From contig JBAIAA010000095.1 of NCBI GenBank assembly GCA_037893245.1, positions 62,001-126,000 of the forward strand: a stretch of 64,000 nt of DNA. The letters are read 5' to 3'. This document shows positions 53,431 to 64,000 of this stretch, in pieces (positions within the stretch are counted from its first letter, which is position 1; every line of letters begins with the position of its first letter). The position numbers were made by a program, and so were the translations under genes. A model generated the notes under the pieces. It ran no database searches. It was given only the letters and a program-made list of their open reading frames with translations, and was not told the origin of the DNA. The stretch is from Crossaster papposus. Its lineage: Eukaryota; Echinodermata; Asteroidea; Velatida; Solasteridae.

Positions 53431-54066
53431 TCGGGGCACAATAACTCAAATCTTTTGCCTCTCTTACCAAATCTCTTTCCCAAAACAATCGCCGTAGCCG
53501 TTTGATTTGGCATCGCTTTTTCTTTCGCGAGACTGGCTATTCTATCATTGCTCCAAGTCCTAAATACCAGTATTTGTTAAAGACTGTTAATTACCTTCTC
53601 TAAATTACGCCGGCAAAACTACCGTTTACGATCCGACCGGATGGCACTTCCGGCCGTCTAATACTAGTACTAGTAGTAGTAGTAATACTAACTAGCTTCA
53701 GGAAGAAAAAAAAGCGCCCTCTGTAGACTTTTGTTTAACACCGGCCACATTAATTATGCTATTCCTCCATGATTATGCACATGGCCGGTAATTCTGGACA
53801 CAATTTAATACATGTACATGTACCTAGGTAAAAGCATGAAACAATTTAATTTTGTTCCGTCTCTCTCCTAGCCTTGACCAACTTATCGAGCCTAGTACTA
53901 GTAGTAGTATATTACCTGAACCATGGAGCCTCCATGCCTGAACCGAACCGAGCCGTCGCTAGCATTTTTGAGATATGGCTGACACAACAAGAGGGCGCTG
54001 TTTGATTTAGGTAAATACAAAATCGGGGGGGGGGGGGGGGGGGGGTTACATGCTACACCGGCTGTA

Positions 54067-54453
54067 TAAGCCAATTTGGTATTCCAACTGCACATGCGCA
54101 CATTTTCCCTTGACGATATTTCTTTCGATATAAACATTTCATCGATTGCGTGCAAAAGCATAGCGGGGTACCAGCAAATTTCAAGAGATCGTCGTGTTTT
54201 AAAGTTACTAAGTAACATATTTTTGTTTACGTTTTGGTGTTTTCAGCCGCTTTGTGTGGCCAAACTTTTGTTCGAACAAATATTATTTATTTTTTTCGAT
54301 TTCACAAGAAAATGTAAAAAATGCGGATTTGGTTACCACGTCCCCCATAGCCTTGTGTGCATTTGTCTGCCGTGTTTGTATCACTTGACCTCCTTGAGAA
54401 AAATTGTTGAATCTTGTTGTGCACATGCGCAGTCGGAACTCCAAAGTGGCTTA
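54067..54453. mobile_element. MITE, TAAGCCA type, copy 2
   Basis: Bounded by TA (54065-54066 and 54454-54455). The empty site in the sister segment is GGCTGTACACCGGG (TA at 61773-61774). The sequence matches 8208-8593 with no difference that I can see. Confidence 0.85.
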
Positions 54454-54475
54454 TACACACCGGGTTAGGCAAGTA

Positions 54476-55216
54476 CAGGGGGGGGGCGGAGGGGGGGGCG
54501 GAGGGGGGGGCCCAAGAAAGTGCGCCACCAACGTTGAAATGTATCTCATTCATTCTTCCACGCTCATGAGCCACACATCTTACACAGTAAATACGTATAG
54601 ATCGCTTCCTCGAAGCGCACCATTGAAACACGTACAAATTTTCTCCGCGCTCGCTACCCGATTTCAGTGATTCATGCAACGTCCGCAAAGCCAGGTACAC
54701 AGGCACGATCTACACGAATTTTTGTTGGGGCGATGTCATTTTCTGCCATTTTCGTTCGAAAACAACACGATAAAACGCAAGGGGTTCACAGGCAAATTTT
54801 TTAAAAAATTCAGTATATCACTGCTACATCCTTTTTTAACGTATCAATGGAAAAAAATGAGTGGGTTCGAAGCACGATTTTTCACAATTTATCGATTATT
54901 ATTGCCCTTTTTAGGGGAGGTATTTGTCAACGTCGTTTGAGTATTTGTGCACAATCTCTACGTGCAACAACGGTACGTCAACGTAAACATTTTTCGACTG
55001 CTTTTTTTCATTTTCAATACAAATGTTGTCATTGGATGATAAAAATTAAGGTAAATAACAACGTTGTACAACTACAAAAGACAAGATGTTAAGATTGGAT
55101 GCCAAAAACTCTTAATTTTTCCCGTGAGAAAATTGTTCCCCCTATTTTGAGAATGGACGGTACCCCAGCGTTTCGCAATCACAGCCTCGAAGGGCCCCCC
55201 CTCCGCCCCCCCCCTG
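54476..55216. mobile_element. hAT-type non-autonomous element
   Basis: Ends are CAGGGGGGGGGCGGAGG and the complement, CCTCCGCCCCCCCCCTG. Flanked by the 8-bp duplication GGCAAGTA (54468-54475 and 55217-55224). The sister segment has GGCAAGTA once at 61785-61792, an exact empty site. CAGGG ends with an 8-bp duplication are typical of hAT transposons. No transposase; the short frames inside are not supported as genes. Confidence 0.88.
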
Positions 55217-55426
55217 GGCAAGTATTAATATTAAAGCAAAACAAAAAGTGTTCTCCAACACGAGAGGTTAATCTCTATCAATAGTAGAGATATCTCTGTT
55301 TCGGACGTACAAAGTTAACATTAAATTTGAATTCATAAATACCTGGAACAGTTTAGACATTCCTATTGGTCGAGAGCCCGGTCACGTGGCCGGTATTAAA
55401 CGGACGATAAAGACATGGCTGGAAGT

Positions 55427-55759
55427 GTTTAAACCACTGACCTCTATACATGGACAGATCATCATTGTTTCATTTTGAAGTCGGCATGCGGAGAAGTGCA
55501 ACATGGCGGACCCACGACGTCACTCTGTGAGCCAATGAAATGTCTAGGTGTTGGTACGATACGTATTACGTAATGTTTATAAATACAAAATGTGCAGAGT
55601 AAATCCACTGACCTCTACACCTGGACATTTCATTGGCTCACAGCAGTGACGTCTCGGGTCCGCCATGTTGCACTTCCAGTTCGCGCCGACTTCAAGTGTT
55701 AGCACAGCAGAATATAGACAATGATCCGTCCAGGTACGTGTGAGGTCAGTGGTTTAAAC
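55427..55759. mobile_element. Fold-back element with about 150-bp inverted arms
   Basis: Starts GTTTAAACCACTGACCTC and ends with its complement. The arms pair over about 150 bp, including GTGCAACATGGCGGACCC against GGTCCGCCATGTTGCAC and GAGCCAATGAAATGTC against GACATTTCATTGGCTC. Second copy at 62002-62326. Confidence 0.8.
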
Positions 55760-56557
55760 CCAGTTGGCAACAAAAGTGGCCTCCGCACATGGACAACATT
55801 ATTCCTATCTCGGCGTCGGTTGCGCGACTGGTTGCGCGTCATTCCGTATTTGGAGTGACGTCACATTTTCGATAAATATTTATTTTAATCAAAGAAGCCA
55901 AATTGTTGCCCCGAAAGTGGGTGGGTTATGAAGCTCAGGGAAATTTGGGGTAAAGAGAATAATTATGTTTAAACCCTTTTTTAAATGAGTTGTAATTTAA
56001 ATCCATACAAGATGAATTAATAAATATAATCTTCTTGGCAAAGCCTGAAAAGTTGATGTAAAAATATTGTCTGCTTTTTCGGCGCTATTTTTGTTGTGAC
56101 GTCATAATTTCTAGAGTTATTTACTTTTGTGAAAGAAAATAAATTGTTAATTCCCCCCCAAAAGGTGGGTTTCGGAGATCAGGAAATCTGGGATGAGAAA
56201 ATAATTATACTTCAAACCATTTTTAAATAAATTGTAATTTAAAACCATTGAAAAAAAAGCAATAAATGCAAACCTCTTGACCGAGCCTGAAAAGTTCATG
56301 TTAAAATAGCGTACTAGCTCTGGGAACGAGGTTGCCAATGCAGTGATGTCCATTTAGTCTGGTTCATACTAGTAAATACGCTTTATTGCATGTATTGTGT
56401 AGAGCGACAGAGGCGGAAACATGTTATTTGACAGTGGCCCATGAACATGGATAGGGGAAAACACACAGAATGGCGAAACACCGAAATTTACTTGCGACAA
56501 TTTTCCGCGATTTGTTGGGCTTTTTAGCTGAATTTTACAAAAAAGGTATTCATGAAT

Positions 56558-56722
56558 GGGAATAAATGTGTGTTCGGTCGGTATTAATCACTCTATTTAA
56601 TACCGCTTAGAGTCTGGGTGCTGATAATTACCCTCGCCTTCGGCTCGGGTAATTATTAGCACCCAGACTCCAAGCGGTATTAAACAGAGTGATTAAAACC
56701 TCTCGAACACACATTTATTCCC
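56558..56722. repeat. Long near-perfect hairpin
   Basis: Arms of about 75 bp, GGGAATAAATGTGTGTTCG at the outside and GTCTGGGTGCTGATAATTACCC at the inside, around a CGCCTTCGGC loop. Could be a MITE or a structured RNA or DNA element. Second copy at 63132-63296, where the arms have diverged near the loop (GGTGCGGATAATT opposite AATTATCAAAACC). Confidence 0.8.
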
Positions 56723-57249
56723 TTATTAATAATAGCGATATCTCTAGAAACAAAACACCTTTTATTACAAAAGAGATATTTATATTATAAATGTAAATAT
56801 ATATATTTATAATATAGATATCTGTATTAATAATATAGATATATGTTATTAAAAGAGATATCTCTATTATTGATAGACACCGGCATAATTATTATTATCT
56901 CCGCATCGGCGGCCCACGCGCATTGCATACCGCGATTAGGACTTCTTGCAACCAACACAACTATTGGCGCTAAAGAAATTTGAAAAGAAGCATAGGATTT
57001 TCTTTTTAATATACATTTGTTCCTTTCTTTGGTAATAACTGATAAAAAGTGATAACATCACTTAAAATCAGAAAAGGAAAATGTCTAAAACCTAGTTTTA
57101 GTTTAGTGAATACTCTTCAAGTAAACAGTATAAATATTCTACATCATTCTGATCACGGTACCTGATTTCGTCAACAGGCCGTTCTATTTCTAAAATTGTT
57201 TACTGATCGTTTGAAATCACCGATATATATAAATCCAAAAAGCAAGCGA

Positions 57250-57383
57250 GTCGACTTGTCTCAACGGTTGACTTGTCTTTCCATTTATCGGACATACGGT
57301 CGAGTTGTCTCAACGGGCGAGTTGTCTCAACGGTCGACTTGTCCCGAGTCGAGTTGTCTCAGTGGTCGACTTGTCTGACCCCC
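57250..57383. mobile_element. Right end of a MULE-like element
   Basis: GTCGACTTGTCTCAACGG cluster ending GACCCCC followed by GTTTCTTTT (57384-57392), the same end and site as 1523-1657. The matching left end is not found nearby. Confidence 0.6.
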
Positions 57384-58087
57384 GTTTCTTTTTATTATAC
57401 AAGTGGAATTCTTTCATATGAAGAAACGTATAGCAAAGAGAAAAAATAATGGCACCAGGCGCGAACTGGTTAATGAATTTGTCCGTGTCATATTTCGTTG
57501 TTTTTAAAATTGATCCACATACACTGTGTCCCAAAGATCAAGGTTTGACCCCGGTGAAGGGTTTAGTGGAGAATGTCAAACGAAGCTGGAGCATATACAA
57601 ACAAACACAATATATGCCAGGAACTGATCATTAGCGTATTTTCTATTTGGATTCCATTTAATATTCCACACAACTACAGACAAACATGTGATTATAAATA
57701 AACAAACTGTGACAAGTTATTTTAATTGTTAAAAATTTAAGGGGTCTAGGTAATGTGTTTTTTGTGTTTTTTGTGTTTTTTATTAGCTTAAATAAAAGAT
57801 TATATTTGAATGAGTGATTTCTAGATTCCAGACTAGTAAATAAGTTATTAATTTGATGAGAAAAACAATCAAAAAGTGTTTTGGGGAAATGGCCCCGCCC
57901 CGAGAATGGTACATGCACCTCATTGGCTTTGAAAATGTGCATAATCGTGACGCACATTTGGGAACTCGTTGGCCGGCCAGTAGCTGAGCTACAGCGGCCG
58001 TGCTGCTACGCACGTGCAATCGATGCAGAATCATTCATTCCAGTTCGATCGTCGATTAGTTCTGGATTTTCTTCATTCTTCATAAAA
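57384..58087. other. Noncoding module with right TTAA-type end
   Basis: GGCGCGAACTGGTTAA with TTAA at 57470-57473, then the common flank up to the THAP relic. No gene supported. Confidence 0.4.
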
Positions 58088-58264
58088 ATGCCAGCCAGAT
58101 GTGTTGCTGCAGGTTGCGGCAACACCAATAAAGCTGGTGTTAGCATGCATACATTTCCAATCATAAACTTCCAGTCATCATTAACACTAAGTTGGATTAA
58201 TTTTGGCATTGTTTTCCAATTATGTGACCTGGTACGTCAAAATCAGGCAAAGAGTCAATTTTGA
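58088..58264 (+). pseudogene. THAP-domain start relic with extended frame
   Basis: MPARCVAAGCGNTNKAGVSM then HTFPIINFQSSL. A small deletion removes the usual stop, so the frame runs on through intergenic sequence (ending QAKSQF) with no domain character. Confidence 0.55.
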
Positions 58265-58633
58265 GTTATCACATTTCCCAGCAAAAACTTGCTCTTTCAA
58301 ATGCTACTTTGCTCTTTCAAATGCTACTTTGCTCTTGTAAATATTCCAAAGCTAAGCTATTAAATTGTATCAATTCTAAACAAAATCTTGAACAAAGAGT
58401 CATTTTTGTGAATAATCTTGCGTCTCTAAAAGTGTTTTAAAATACTTTTGGGATGAAATTTCAGTTTGCCATTTTGCAGCTGTTTCTCCATTCGTAGCTC
58501 AGCCCTGCTTGATTTTGGAATACCACATTACATGTATACATGTATTGCTAACGTGCCATTACTTTCAGGGGAAGAGCTTTTACACTGGTCGCTCACCGAT
58601 ATTGCCTTGCCCAATAAAGAATTGTCCACAGAT
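58265..58633. other. 3' flank of ZNF12
   Basis: Shared noncoding block with a local GCTCTTTCAAATGCTACTTT duplication near 58290-58330, and the fossil finger. No gene supported. Confidence 0.4.
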
Positions 58634-60133
58634 CTAACAAACAAATGGTTTCTCACTGGTGTGAATCATTTCATGTTTCTTTAGGTTAGATTGACTTGAA
58701 AAAGCTTTGCCACAGGTTTCACAAACAAACGGTTTTTCACCAGTGTGAATCCTCTCATGTTTTTTAAGATTACTTTGTTGAGAAAAAGCTATGCCACAGG
58801 TTTTACAAACAAATGGTTTCTCACCAGTGTGAATCCTCTCATGTCCTTTAAGTTGACTTCGTGTAGTAAAAGCTTTTCCACAGGTTTCACAAACAAACGG
58901 TTTCTCACCAGTGTGAATCTTCTCATGTTCTTTAAGATTGTGTCGGTGAATAAAAGCTTTACCACAGGTCTCACAAACAAATAGCTTCTCACCAGTGTGA
59001 ATCCTTTCGTGCATCTTTAAACTATTTTGGACTGTAAACGCTTTCCCACATGTTACACAAACAAATGGTTTCTGACCAGAGTGAATCTTCTTATGTTCTT
59101 TAAAATTCGGTCGGTGAGTAAAAGCTTTACCACAGGTCTCACAAACAAATGGCTTCTCACCAGTGTGAATCCTCTCATGTCCTTTAAGATGACTTCGTGT
59201 AGTAAAATCTTTACCACAGGTCTCACAAACAAATGGTTTTTCACCAGAGTGAATCCTGTCATGTTCTTTAAGACGAATTCGTTGAGCAAAAGCTTTACCA
59301 CAGGTCTCGCAAACAAATGGTTTCTCACCAGTGTGAATCCTCTCATGTTCTTTAAGATGACTTCCTTGAGCAAAAGCTTTACCACAGGTCTCGCAAACAA
59401 ATGGTTTCTCACCAGAGTGAATCCTGTCATGTTTCTTTAAATCATGTCGTGTAGTAAAAGCTTTCCCACAGTTTTCACAAACAAATGGTTTCTCACCAGT
59501 GTGAATCCTCTCATGTTCTTTAAGATGACTTCGTTGAGCAAAAGCTTTACCACAGGTCTCACAAACAAATGGTTTCTCACCAGAGTGAATTCTGTCGTGT
59601 TTCTTTAAATCATGTCGTGTAGTAAAAGCTTTCCCACAGGTTTCACAAACAAATGGTTTTTCACCAGTGTGAATCCTCTCATGTTCTTTAAGATGACTTC
59701 ATCGAGTAAAAGCTTTACCACAGGTCTCACAAACAAATGGTTTCTCACCAGTGTGAATCCTCTCATGTTCTTTAAGATGACTTCGTCGAGTAAAAGCTTT
59801 ACCACAGGTTTCACAAACAAATGGTTTCTCACCAGTGTGGATTCTGTCATGCTTCTTTAGACTATTTCGTTGTGTAAAACCTTGTCCACAGGTCTCACAA
59901 ACAAATTGTTTTTCACCAGTGTAAATCCTGTCGTGAATCTTTAAACTATTTTGGACTGTAAAAGCTTGACCACAGGTCTCACAAACGAACAGTTTCTCAT
60001 CATTGTGAACCCTGCCATGTCTCATTAGACTATTTTGGTGTGTAAAAGCTTGACCACAGGTCTCACAAACAAACTGTTTCTCTCCGTTGTTGACCCTCTG
60101 GTAGCAAATCGGTTCAGGTCCTTCTGTGTCCAT
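58634..60133 (-). pseudogene. ZNF12: 17-finger C2H2 array, subfamily A, one nonsense codon
   Basis: From ATG 60133 ([20 protein letters not shown]) the frame gives 144 residues with fingers HQNSLMR, VQNSLKI, QRNSLKK and RRSHLKE, then stops inside finger 5 at TGA (59699-59701) where every neighbour has CGA (Arg of TRRSH). This is a C-to-T change in a CpG. The remaining 1065 nt are in phase to the family TAG at 58634, so the locus is one substitution from a 499-residue protein of about 17 fingers. Downstream cores include [56 protein letters not shown] and SQSNLKK. Could also be a polymorphic allele. Confidence 0.82.
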
Positions 60134-60691
60134 TTTGCTCAAGTGTTTTTCTTGACCCCAACACTCCAGAATTCTCAAATTTAGTAGGCCGACTAAATTA
60201 CTGCATCAGTCTGAAGTTTTAGATGTAACAGACATCTAAATTGTAGGTCAGGTAGCCACTGGTGACACAATACATCATGACGCACTGCAGACACAGCTAG
60301 CTGTTTTTAGATGATACAACAATTCAAATTATAACGGCTTTTCCCCAAAAGGCACAATGCCTGCATTTAGATTTTTGCCATTGAATGCTAGCTTTGATTT
60401 CATGCAAACCAGAAAAAAAGAATCTGTTAACCCTAACAACACTACAACAGTTCTCAATCCTCCAAAATCAATATGATTTTGCACACACACACTAGATAGT
60501 TAGAGTTAATGGCATTATTTTGACATAGTTTACTTCAAGTTTACTCCCGGAAACACTCGAACATTGCGATGGTTAACCAGTTTGCACCGAAGGACGTATA
60601 TGTTTTCCCCAGACTCAGAACGGATGACGCATAAACAAGTCACGAGCAAGGCCGGAAAAGTCTGTCAGCAGTGAGTAAAGCAGAAAATGAA
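60134..60691. other. 5' flank of ZNF12
   Basis: Homologous to 4659-5220. No gene supported. Ends at the joint with the duplicated segment, after AGCAGAAAATGAA. Confidence 0.4.
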
Positions 60692-63600
60692 CTCGCCTCG
60701 GATCGAGTTTCGTTAAATTATTCCCTCGCCTCGGCGTTGGTGTTAAAATAATCCTGGCGCGAACTGGTTAATGATATAATTAGTACCTGCTTGACCATCA
60801 ATAGATAATATTCGGAAACCTTCGGACGTTTCCAGAAATTTGAGGACTGAATCTAGGACTCGGTAGAACATGTGACATTGGCGGCTACCGAAAAATAGGC
60901 CTATAATTCATAACAATTTAGCAAATTTTGGGGGTCTGGGAACCAGACTACTTTTTGTTGGTGGACTCTATGGAGAATTGTTTTAAGTACATTGTTCTGC
61001 TAACTATCATACTAATTGTTAGGGAAATGGGTCAACTCGTACCCAAGTCAACTCGTACCCCAAATTTTACACCCAAGTCAAGTCGTACCCGAGTCAACTC
61101 GTACCCGTGTGCGCGTGTGAAGACGTTGGAGAGGTACGGTAGCGTCATTTTAGCGTCATGGTGACAGACGAGTTGACTCGGGGCAATAACTCAAATCTTT
61201 TGCCTCTCTTACCAAATCTCTTTCCCCAAAAATTCTCCGTAGCTGTTTGATTTGGCATCGCTTTTTCTTTCGCGAGACTGGCTATTCTTTCATTGCTCCA
61301 AGTCCTAAATACCAGTATTTGTTAAAGACTGTTTACCTTCTCTAAATTACGCCGGCAAAAATACCGTTTACGATCCGGCCGTCTTTGACTGAGCTTCAAG
61401 AAGAAAATACAGCGCCCTCTGTAGACTTTTGTTTAACACCGGCCACATTAATTATGCTATTCCTCCATGATTATGCACATGGCCGGTAATTCTGGACACA
61501 ATTTAATACATGTACATGTACCTAGGTAAAAGCATGAAACAATTTAATTTTGTTCCGTCTCCCTCCTAGCCTTGACCAACTTCTCGAGCCTAGTAATATT
61601 ACCTGAACCATGGAGGAATTCCTCCATGCCTGAACCAATAAAGGAAACTACCGATCCGTCGCTAGCATTTTTGAGATATGGCTGACACAACAAGAGGGCG
61701 CTGTTTGATTTAGGTAAATACAAAATCGGGGTGGGGGGGGGGGGGGGGGGGGATTACATGCTACACCGGCTGTACACCGGGTTAGGCAAGTATTAATATT
61801 AAAGCAAAACAAAAAGTGTTCTCCAACACGAGAGGTTAATCTCTATCAATAGTACTAGTAGAGATATCTCTGTTTCGGACGTACAAAGTTAACATTAAAT
61901 TTGAATTCATAAATACCTGGAACGTCGTTTAGACATTCCTATTGGTCGAGAGCCCGTCACGTGGCCGGTATTAAACGGACGATAAAGACATGGCTGGAAG
62001 TGTTTAAACCACTGACCATACATGGACAGATCATCATTGTTTCATTTTGAAGTCGGCATGCAGAGAAGTGCAACATGGCGGACCCACGACGTCACTCTGT
62101 GAGCCAATGTCTAGGTGTTGGTACGATACGTATTACGTAATGTTTATAAATACAAAATGTACAGAGTAAATCCACTGACCTCTACACCTGGACATTTCAT
62201 TGGCTCACAGCAGTGACGTCTCGGGTCCGCCATGTTGCACTTCCAGTTCGCGCCGACTTCAAGTGTTAGCACAGCAGAATATGGACAATGATCCGTCCAG
62301 GTACGTGTGAGGTCAGTTGTTTAAACCCATTTGGCAACAAAAGTGGCCTCCGCACATGGACAACATTATTCCTATCTCGGCGTTGCGCGACTGGTTGCGC
62401 GTCATTCCGTATTTGGAGTGACGTCACATTTTCGATAAATATTTATTTTAATCAAAGAAGCCAAATTGTTGCCCCGAAAGTGGGTGGGTTATGAAGCTCA
62501 GGGAAATTTGGGGTAAAGAGAATAATTATGTTTAAACCCTTTTTTAAATGAGTTGTAATTTAAATCCATACAAGATGAATTAATAAATATAATCTTCTTG
62601 GCAAAGCCTGAAAAATTGTTGTAAAAATATCGTCTGCTTTCTTGGCGCTATTTTTGTTGTGACGTCATAATTTCTAGAGTTATTTACTTTTGTGAAAGAA
62701 GATAAATTGTTTCCCCCCCCCCACCCCCCCCCAAAAAAAAAAGTGGGTTTCGGAGATCAGGAAATCTGGGATGAGAAAATAATTATACTTCAAACCATTT
62801 TTAAATAAATTGTAATTTAAAACCATTGAACAAAAAGCAATAAATGCAAACCTCTTGACCGAGCCTGAAAATGTCATGTTAAAATAGCGTACTAGCTCTG
62901 GGAACGAGGTTGCCAATGCAGTGATGTCCATTTAGTCTGGTTCATAGTAAATACGCTTTATTGCATGTATTGTGTAGAGCGACAGAGGCGGAAACATGTT
63001 ATTTGACAGTGGCCCATGAACATGGATAGGGGAAAACACACAGAATGGCGAAACACCGAAATTTACTTGCGACAATTTTCCGCGATTTGTTGGGCTTTTT
63101 AGCTGAATTTTACAAAAAAGTATTCATGAATGGGAATAAATGTGTGTTCGGTCGGTATTAATCACTCTATTTAATACCGCTTAGAGTCTGGGTGCGGATA
63201 ATTACCCTCGCCTTCGGCTCGGGTAATTATCAAAACCCAGACTCCAAGCGGTATTAAACAGAGTGATTAAAACCTCTCGAACACACATTTATTCCCTTAT
63301 TAATAATAGCGATATCTCTAGAAACAAAACACCTTTTATTACAAAAGAGATATTTCTATTATAAATGTAAATATATATATTTATAATATAGATATCTGTA
63401 TTAATAATATAGATATATGTTATTAAAAGAGATATCTCTATTATTGATAGACACTGGCATAATTATTATTATCTCCGCATCGGCGGCCCACGCGCGTTGC
63501 ATACCGCGATTAGGACTTCTTGCAACCAACACAACTATTGGCGCTAAAGAAATTTGAAAAGAAGCATAGGATTTTCTTTTTAATATACATTTGTTCCTTT

Positions 63601-63964
63601 CTTTGGTAATAACTGATAAAAAGTGATAACATCACTTAAAATCAGAAAAGGAGAATGTCTAAAACCTAGTTTTAGTTTAGTGAATACTCTTCAAATAAAC
63701 AGTATAAATATTCTACATCATTCTGATCACGGTACCTGATTTTTCGTCAACAGGCCGTTCTATTTCTAAAAATCAATTGTTTACTGATCGTTTGAAATCA
63801 CCGATATATATAAATCCCAAAAGCATGCGAGTCGACTTGTCTCAACGGTCGACTTGTCTTTCCATTTATCGGACATACGGTCGAGTTGTCCCAACGGGCT
63901 GGTTGTCTCAACGGTAGACTTGTCCCGAGTCAAGTTGTCTCAACGGTCGACTTGTCTGACCCCC
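60692..63964. repeat. Large noncoding duplicated segment, copy 2
   Basis: Second copy of 52336-57383 without the tandem repeats, TA-type MITE and hAT-type element, so it preserves their empty sites. It contains the fold-back (62002-62326), the hairpin (63132-63296) and the MULE-like right end (63831-63964). Two poly-G/C runs differ in length (61732-61752, 62710-62740). No gene supported. Confidence 0.75.
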
Positions 63965-64000
63965 GTTTCTTTTTATTATACGAGTGGAATTCTTTATATG

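Larger units (their letters stand above)
55275..56876. mobile_element. Possible element bounded by CTATCAATAgTAGAGATATC repeats
   Basis: CTATCAATAGTAGAGATATC at the left is repeated inverted at the right (GATATCTCTATTATTGATAG). The interior contains a fold-back element and a long hairpin. The second copy runs 61843-63450. No target duplication could be recognised, so the boundary is tentative. No gene. Confidence 0.45.
52336..57383. repeat. Large noncoding duplicated segment, copy 1
   Basis: Begins CGCCTCGGATCGAGTTTCG, interrupts the ZNF11 5' flank after CCATTGAA, and runs to the MULE-like right end. The second copy starts at 60692 in a different context. Copy 1 alone carries a tandem-repeat field (52592-53100), a TA-type MITE (54067-54453) and a hAT-type element (54476-55216). 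No gene is supported anywhere in the segment. Confidence 0.75.

Noticed and set aside
54010-54050. Poly-G run as a regulatory G-quadruplex
   Set aside because: The length differs between the sister copies (61732-61752) and it has the look of a simple repeat that is hard to sequence; no evidence of function.

Overview
This is a eukaryotic window, most likely from a marine invertebrate deuterostome (echinoderm, hemichordate or cephalochordate; the sequence alone does not decide). The signs are long intron-less C2H2 zinc-finger arrays, a non-LTR retrotransposon, many short inverted-repeat transposons, and no bacterial gene organisation. It is a tandem cluster of twelve poly-zinc-finger loci, named ZNF1 to ZNF12 here, all on the minus strand. 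They are built from near-identical 84-bp fingers of the form [28 protein letters not shown]. The only true protein genes I can support are these arrays; the noncoding DNA between them is a repeated set of modules loaded with mobile elements.

Layout. ZNF1 (2908-4658) and its flanks (1-5355) are the twin of 19636-24891, which holds the intact 19-finger ZNF5. ZNF2 (5281-6402) is intact with 12 fingers. ZNF3 (10114-13080) is a giant array of about 34 fingers with several breaks. A solo LTR (13651-14896) and a small repeat element lie between ZNF3 and ZNF4. ZNF4 (17673-19469), ZNF9 (41517-43979) and ZNF10 (44528-47765) are sisters that share a nonsense codon; ZNF9 and ZNF10 are a fresh tandem duplication. 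ZNF6 (24817-26358) is open for 15 fingers. 26.5-33.3 kb is a transposon-rich interval holding a LINE fragment, three MITE-type elements and a 1.4-kb element with a relic reading frame. ZNF7 (33924-34548) is a deletion remnant. ZNF8 (37308-38681) is an open 15-finger gene. ZNF11 (50695-52083) and ZNF12 (58634-60133) are partly broken. 52.3-57.4 kb and 60.7-64 kb are a further noncoding duplicated pair that differ by several transposon insertions.

Two leader types exist. Subfamily A (ZNF1, 5, 11, 12) begins MDTEGPEPICYQ. Subfamily B (ZNF2, 3, 4, 6, 8, 9, 10) has [17 protein letters not shown], with a possible short upstream acidic exon best preserved at 13120-13210. Finger framework codons are homogenised while the residues that touch DNA vary, which is the pattern expected of a fast-evolving DNA-recognition repertoire. 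No KRAB, BTB, ZAD or SCAN domain is visible.

Structures of most interest: every finger carries TTAA in its Leu-Lys codons, and two independent TTAA-type transposons have inserted at exactly that site in ZNF10 and ZNF11; the inter-gene DNA repeatedly contains TTAA-bounded elements whose ends read TTAACCAGTTCGCGCC; six plus-strand copies of a THAP-domain start sit downstream of the arrays; a fossil last finger lies in the 3' flank after a shared TAG; and paralogous empty sites allow exact definition of about ten transposons.
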